Source of the DNA: Salinigranum halophilum
Lineage (GTDB): Archaea; Halobacteriota; Halobacteria; Halobacteriales; Haloferacaceae
NCBI RefSeq assembly: GCF_007004735.1
Contig: NZ_SSNL01000008.1
Coordinates: 107,055-171,054, forward strand
Direction: 5' to 3'
DNA length: 64,000 nucleotides
In this document: in pieces, positions 60,017 through 64,000 of the stretch
Layout of the letters: each line of letters opens with the position of its first letter
Position numbering within the stretch: the first letter of the stretch is position 1
Made by a program: the position numbers and the translations under genes
Notes under the pieces: model-generated
What the model saw: only the letters and a program-made list of their open reading frames with translations
Told to the model about the DNA's origin: nothing
Databases searched by the model: none

Positions 60017-60901
60017 ATGTCACGTCACCGTATTCGCTCCAGTGTCATCGCCGTGTGTGCCGTCGTACTCGTCCTCCTGGCGAGCCTGAGCGGCGGCGTC
60101 GCGTTCGAGACGGTCGACGCTACCGAACCGAACGGGGACGACGTCCCGTCCGCCGACCAGGCCGTCAACGCCGGCCCGACGGCGGCGACCGAACTGAACC
60201 CGGGTATCGACCGCACGAGACACGCGACGACGCCGACAGCAGTGCCGACCGCGACGCCCGCCCCTGCCGCGAACGGCGGCGACGGCCTGAGCCTCTCGCT
60301 CAGTCTGGACGGCAGCCTCGAGGACGACCAGTTCGCCCGAGAGGTCGGTGACACGCTCCGGGGACCGTCAGGACTGGTCGTACTGGCCGGGTACAGTCGA
60401 CTCGACGAGACCGACCCGCTCTCGCATCCGCTCCGGGCCGAACTCTACGAGGCGGTTGCGCAGTCGCCGGGGACGTATCCGACGGCGCTCACAGACCGCC
60501 TCGATACGCCGCGGTCGACGCTCCGGTACCACCTGCGGGTTCTCGAAGACGCGGACCTCGTGTCTCCGACCGCGGTCGACGGACGGCGACGCTACGTCAC
60601 GACGGAGGCGGGCGCGGCGGAGCGGGCGCTGGTCGCCGTCGACGAGGGGACGACGGCCGGTGCGCTCGTCGAACACCTCGGGCGTGAGGGAACGGCCACT
60701 GTCGGCGACCTCGCCGACGGCGTCGACCGCACGACTGCGACGGTCTCGTATCACCTCGAGCGGCTCGAAGAGGCCGGAGTCGTCGAGCGGACACGCGACG
60801 GACAGGCCGTCCGGAACCGGCTGACGAACGAGGTGACCCCACTCGTCACATCGGTTGTGACCTCCGACCCCGGTGGGTACGGGGCCGCGACGGACGACTG
60901 A
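60017..60901 (+). CDS. Membrane-anchored protein with two winged-helix domains
   Basis: A 294-residue protein. A hydrophobic N-terminus (VIAVCAVVLVLLASLSGGVAF, about 10-30) is a signal or membrane span. A Thr/Ala/Pro-rich linker (about 45-95) follows, then an apparent hydrophobic stretch GPSGLVVLAGYSRLD, and two HTH units: YPTALTDRLDTPRSTLRYHLRVL (about 155-178) and DLADGVDRTTATVSYHLERL (about 235-255). Haloarchaeal homologues are membrane-tethered ArsR/MarR-like regulators. Topology is a puzzle (see findings). It has a GGTTTTTTCAAC sequence at 59944-59955 about 65 bases upstream. Confidence 0.75.
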   Translation: MSRHRIRSSVIAVCAVVLVLLASLSGGVAFETVDATEPNGDDVPSADQAVNAGPTAATELNPGIDRTRHATTPTAVPTATPAPAANGGDGLSLSLSLDGSLEDDQFAREVGDTLRGPSGLVVLAGYSRLDETDPLSHPLRAELYEAVAQSPGTYPTALTDRLDTPRSTLRYHLRVLEDADLVSPTAVDGRRRYVTTEAGAAERALVAVDEGTTAGALVEHLGREGTATVGDLADGVDRTTATVSYHLERLEEAGVVERTRDGQAVRNRLTNEVTPLVTSVVTSDPGGYGAATDD

Positions 60902-61091
60902 GCCGGGTGGCTCGTCGGACGCCACCTTCTAGAGAGACCGGTCAGAAGTTCCTTTCCCTCCCCAGCCGTCGCTGGACGTAGAGGTCGCGTCGACCCGGCA
61001 TCCCGACACACCCACGCGCCTCAGTGCTGTGCCCATGAGCTCCTGTTCCGACGCGGTCGCTGGGCGACGCGGTCTCGTTCAATTTTCGACT

Positions 61092-61538
61092 ATGACCCCA
61101 GACACGACGTTCAGTCTACGCTCGCACGACACCGACCACGGACGAGCTTCGTCGCTGTCGGCCGCCGCACGCGTCGAGGACGAGTACGTCTTCACCGTAG
61201 TGAGCGAGCCGACCGCGGAGGTGGCCCCGACGAACCGTTCCGTCCGAGTCGACCCGAGCGACGGTGCGGCCGACGAGCTCGTGCTCCGTCTCACTCGGCG
61301 AGTCGGCGACGAGACGGGCCGGCGCTCGCCGCGCGGGGACGCCGCGACCGTCACCGTCCCGGCACCCGGTCTCGAATCACCGCCGAAGGTGCGCTCTCTG
61401 GAAGCGGTGCTCGAACGGTGGGTTCGTCGGCACCGGGACGCGGACGCCCTCGACGGGGACGGAGAGCGTGTACCCGGCCAGTTCCCGGCTGGTGACGGGG
61501 AGACGACGACTCGGCCCACGTCGGACGACGACCGATGA
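61092..61538 (+). CDS. Small acidic protein, paralogue of the next gene
   Basis: A 148-residue soluble protein. It shares with the next gene a strand EDEYVFTVVSEP, the phrase VRVDPSDGAADEL, and a closing helix LEAVLERWVRRHRDADALDG. No family is known to me. I chose the ATG at 61092; an in-frame start 21 codons earlier is possible. The stop overlaps the ATG of the next gene by 4 bases. A TATA box is not obvious. Confidence 0.6.
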   Translation: MTPDTTFSLRSHDTDHGRASSLSAAARVEDEYVFTVVSEPTAEVAPTNRSVRVDPSDGAADELVLRLTRRVGDETGRRSPRGDAATVTVPAPGLESPPKVRSLEAVLERWVRRHRDADALDGDGERVPGQFPAGDGETTTRPTSDDDR

Positions 61539-61957
61539 CCGCGAACGCAGACCGCCCCGCAGAGGTGGTGTCGTCCGGGCAGTCGACGGTGGAGACGACG
61601 ACACCGACGCTCTTCGGCGTCGAAGGTGACGCGTACGTGTTCGTCGCGGTCCGCGAGGATCCGACGCTCGCTGGCGACTCGAACTGGCTGTCACAGACGC
61701 TACGTGTCGACCCGCACGGCGGCGCGAGAGACGAGTTCCGCGCCGACGTCACGGAGCGGTACCACGTCGATGGCCGAGAGTCGCACATCGCGTTCGAGGA
61801 CCGGTTCACGCTCACACTGTCGGTCACAGCCACAGGCGATGACCTCGAACACCGGGTCGCGACGGTTCGCGACCGACTCGACCGGTGGTATCGGGACGCC
61901 TACCTCGATGGTGTGGCGGCCGATGCGACCGTCGAGTCTCTGGACGCTGAGGACTGA
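61535..61957 (+). CDS. Small acidic protein, paralogue of the previous gene
   Basis: A 140-residue soluble protein. The matching parts are FGVEGDAYVFVAVRED, LRVDPHGGARDEF and the end VRDRLDRWYRDAYLDG, as in the gene before it. It also contains RFTLTLSVTATGDDLEHRVA. The ATG overlaps the previous stop (ATGA). The two probably arose by tandem duplication and are cotranslated. No catalytic motif is visible. Confidence 0.65.
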   Translation: MTANADRPAEVVSSGQSTVETTTPTLFGVEGDAYVFVAVREDPTLAGDSNWLSQTLRVDPHGGARDEFRADVTERYHVDGRESHIAFEDRFTLTLSVTATGDDLEHRVATVRDRLDRWYRDAYLDGVAADATVESLDAED

Positions 61958-62046
61958 CGCGACGGGCCCGCGCGACGCCGCAACCTAGCGCGCCCTCGGC
62001 GTCGGGACGGAGAGAGAAAGAGTGAATCCGCGTCGACGTCGGTCAG

Positions 62047-63624
62047 CTATCGCTTGGGGCCGTTACCGTTACCGTTGCCGTTGCCACCGCGGTTCCCGTT
62101 GTTTCCGCTGTTACCCGGTGCGTCGTCAGCGTCGTCTTCATCTTCACCTTCACCTTCCTCGTCGTCTCCGCCGTCACACCGGTCGGCGTCGACCTCACAG
62201 TCCGTGTCGGTCTCGTTCGTGCTCTCGTCGTCGGTCTCCTCGCCGTCGTCGGTCTCCTCTTCGGCGGTGTTCACGTGCGCAGGGGGCCCGCGCCGCTGCC
62301 CTTTTTCGCTCGCGTCTTCGTCGTCGACGTCACTGTCGTCTTCCTCGCGTTCCGGCGGGCCCGCGTGTTCGGGTCTGTTGTCCGAGCCGGGGCTGTTCTC
62401 CGTCGCGAAGTCGGAGACCTCCCGACCGAACTCCTTGCCGAAGTATCCCTCGTCTTTCAGTTGCTGGACGTACGCCGAGACCCACTGGCCGAAGTTCTCG
62501 TAGCCGCCGTTCTCGACGACTTCGAGGTCGGCCGTCGTCGTGACGTCCTCGCTACCGTTCGTCGCCGTTACGGTTACCGTGACGTTCTGGTCGGGGGCCG
62601 GGAGGCCGACGGTCCCCTCGGCGTTCGTGCTGTCGGTGCCGTTCCCGTCGTAAGGGGCGTCTGAGGTGACGGTCACCGTCGCGTTCTCGACGGTCGAGCC
62701 GTCATCGGTGACGGTGACGGTCGCAGTCCCGTCGCTGTTCTGGCGGAGTTCGACGGCGAGACCGGTGTCGACGGGCGACAGTCGAACATCGGTGGTCGCT
62801 TCATCGTCCCCCTCGGTCGCGGCGACGGTGACGTTCACCGTCTCCGCCGGTTCCGGAAGCGAAACAGTGCCGTTCGTGTCGGTCGTGTACGAGCCGTTAC
62901 CCGCATAGGGGGTGTCCGAAGTCACGTTCACTGTCGCGTTCTCGACGATTGCGGCGTCACGCGTCACGGTCACCGTCGCCGCCCCGTCGTCGTTCGATGC
63001 GACGTCGACCTCGAACTCAGCGATGGGCTCGATGGTCGCCGTCTGAATCGCCTCGAGGTCGCCGGACGTCACGATGGTAGTGACTTCGGTCGCTTCGGCC
63101 GGTTCGGGGAGGGTGACGCTGCCGTTCGCGTCGGTCGTGTACGAGTCGTTGCCCACGTAGGAGGCGGTCGAACTCACGTCGACCTCGGCCCCGGCGAGCG
63201 CGTCACCGTACTGGGTGGTCTCGATGACGACCGTCCCGTCGTCGTTCTGGGTGATGTGCACGTCGATCGAATCCTCGACGGGAACGAGCTTGAACGTCTC
63301 CGTCGTGGTGGTGCCGTCGACCGTCGCCTCGACGTCGACCTCGACCGGCTGGTCGGGGTTCGGGAGTTCGAAGGTTCCGTTCGCGTCGGTCGTGTACGAG
63401 CTCTCGCCCGTGTAGGTCACGTCGGTCGTGACGTTCACCGGTGCACCCTCGACGGGTGTGCCGTCGGTGGCGACGGTCACCGTGGCGTTGCCCGTTGCCG
63501 GGTGCTGAGTGAGCGATACTGTGAGGTCCGTCGTCTCGGTCTCCTGTGCGCTGACGGCTGCGGGTGAGAGAGCGGTCATCACCAACAACGTCGCGACGAG
63601 GACTGCTGTGAGCGTTCGGTGCAT
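62047..63624 (-). CDS. Secreted repetitive surface protein, four Ig-like repeats
   Basis: A 525-residue exported protein. A signal peptide (1-26, VSAQ end) precedes four repeats of about 85 residues (31-112, 119-200, 205-284, 289-370), each with strands around Y.G.(D/G)SYTTDANG.v.LPEP. Then comes GGYENFGQWVSAYVQQLKDE (about 373-392), an acidic tail (about 405-500) and a Gly/Asn end. Many N-x-S/T sites suggest glycosylation. No C-terminal anchor or PGF signal is present, so attachment is uncertain. It lies close to the 5S rRNA gene. A GATATC-type promoter lies about 25 bases upstream. Confidence 0.85.
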   Translation of the reverse strand: MHRTLTAVLVATLLVMTALSPAAVSAQETETTDLTVSLTQHPATGNATVTVATDGTPVEGAPVNVTTDVTYTGESSYTTDANGTFELPNPDQPVEVDVEATVDGTTTTETFKLVPVEDSIDVHITQNDDGTVVIETTQYGDALAGAEVDVSSTASYVGNDSYTTDANGSVTLPEPAEATEVTTIVTSGDLEAIQTATIEPIAEFEVDVASNDDGAATVTVTRDAAIVENATVNVTSDTPYAGNGSYTTDTNGTVSLPEPAETVNVTVAATEGDDEATTDVRLSPVDTGLAVELRQNSDGTATVTVTDDGSTVENATVTVTSDAPYDGNGTDSTNAEGTVGLPAPDQNVTVTVTATNGSEDVTTTADLEVVENGGYENFGQWVSAYVQQLKDEGYFGKEFGREVSDFATENSPGSDNRPEHAGPPEREEDDSDVDDEDASEKGQRRGPPAHVNTAEEETDDGEETDDESTNETDTDCEVDADRCDGGDDEEGEGEDEDDADDAPGNSGNNGNRGGNGNGNGNGPKR

Positions 63625-63912
63625 CTCGGTCTCACCAAACAGTCACGATATCTTGAATGGAGCTCTCGCTCAACCCCGATTCGAGGCGATTCTGCTACGT
63701 TTTAGCCGGATTTACGCCGTTTGAGTGGGGGAGAGCGCGTCTGTAACGCTTGATTCCGGGGTTCTCGCCGAACGAGCGGTGAACGACCGCTCGCGCGCAG
63801 GACGCCGGGGGTGGAAGCTTCGAAAGACGAAACCCCCCACGAACACCGCGCCCGTGAGGGGCCATCGAACCCTGAGCCACTGGCTCGAGACGAGTGAAGG
63901 ACGAGTATGAGT
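63625..63912. other. Spacer between surface protein and 5S rRNA
   Basis: A 288-base region with no gene. It has an 8-bp perfect hairpin (CGAGCGGT/ACCGCTCG, 63773-63793, loop GAACG) about 120 bases downstream of the 5S 3' end on the minus strand, a candidate processing or termination structure. I looked for the tRNA-Cys that often follows haloarchaeal 5S and found none. Confidence 0.5.
63773..63793. terminator. Hairpin downstream of 5S rRNA (candidate terminator)
   Basis: An 8-bp perfect inverted repeat with 5-base loop GAACG. There is no obvious U-run beside it, so termination is only a guess. Confidence 0.35.
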
Positions 63913-64000
63913 GGAGGCGGCGAATCGGTGTTCCCAGGGGGTCGCCCACCCCAGTACTTGCCGACACGCAGGCGAGCTTAACTTCCGTGTTCGGGATGGG
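63913..64000 (-). rRNA. 5S rRNA, 3' part (runs off right edge)
   Basis: Read on the minus strand it begins CCCATCCCGAACACGGAAGT, continues with TAAGCTCGCCTGCGTG and GTACTGGGGTGGGCGACC, and ends CCGATTCGCCGCC. These are the conserved core and 3' strand of haloarchaeal 5S rRNA. About 88 of roughly 122 bases are in the window; the 5' start and the 23S rRNA should lie to the right. Confidence 0.9.

Noticed and set aside
63840..63900. Possible tRNA-Cys after 5S rRNA
   Set aside because: A T-loop-like stretch exists, but no acceptor stem or anticodon arm can be formed on either strand.
63695..63967. 90-codon minus-strand frame overlapping the 5S rRNA 3' end
   Set aside because: It lies in spacer and 5S rRNA sequence, is basic, and resembles the spurious frames often called next to haloarchaeal rRNA.
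1..64000. CRISPR array or intact insertion sequence
   Set aside because: I found no regularly spaced repeats with unique spacers, no transposase and no cas gene.

Overview
The window is a stretch of chromosome from an extremely halophilic archaeon (class Halobacteria, probably close to the Haloferax-type genera). The evidence is the strongly acidic, Asp/Glu-rich proteins, high G+C, near-leaderless genes with TATA boxes about 26 bases before the start, and archaeal information genes (TFB, aIF2-beta, proteasome alpha, Nop5/fibrillarin). Halophile-specific families such as GshA, DacZ and Bat-type regulators agree. Genes are dense and intergenic gaps are short. There is no CRISPR array, no intact transposon and no prophage.

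Layout, left to right. 0-9 kb: the start of a cysteine synthase running off the left edge, a DUF7504-like protein, a thioredoxin, a DUF255 thioredoxin-fold protein, a membrane-tethered receiver domain, purD, an Acg-type nitroreductase, an acyltransferase and a PAS histidine kinase. 9-17 kb: an unknown helical protein, an AT-rich spacer with a repeat, a dacZ-mscS pair, tRNA-Leu(UAG), a one-domain TFB-like protein, coaD, a winged-helix regulator, gshA, the nop5-flpA pair and a cold-shock protein. 17-25 kb: a solitary trpB, small zinc-ribbon and membrane proteins, a lipoprotein, corA, a full-length tfb, aIF2-beta, UPF0058 and UPF0212 proteins and an OGG1-type glycosylase. 25-34 kb: an APC permease, a second MscS, malQ, a KaiC-like/histidine kinase pair and a VanZ protein. 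34-39 kb: thrS-thyA-folA with 1-2 base spacing. 39-46 kb: a Bat-type regulator, a solitary sufB, an HVO_2922-type small protein, psmA, a MOSC protein, an SDR and tRNA-Glu(CUC). 46-50 kb: queD-queE-queC (preQ0 for archaeosine) with a nuclease-like gene just upstream. 50-59 kb: a thiolase with serines in place of both catalytic cysteines, a duplicated winged-helix protein, a HAD hydrolase, an HNH nuclease, leuS, a CinA protein, a UspA fusion and a YchF GTPase. 59-62 kb: five small uncharacterised genes around a membrane-anchored HTH protein. 62-64 kb: a repetitive secreted surface protein and the 3' part of a 5S rRNA, so an rRNA operon lies just beyond the right edge on the minus strand.

Most of the window is housekeeping. 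The points I would follow first are: the Ser/His/Ser thiolase; the PD-(D/E)XK-like gene beside queDEC and the acidic open frame in front of queC; the one-domain TFB-like protein; nested inverted repeats upstream of nop5; the 59-62 kb cluster of unknowns; and a tRNA T-arm remnant next to tRNA-Leu. No single stretch shows a complete, clearly new system. These are candidates from reading the sequence only; no database search was possible.
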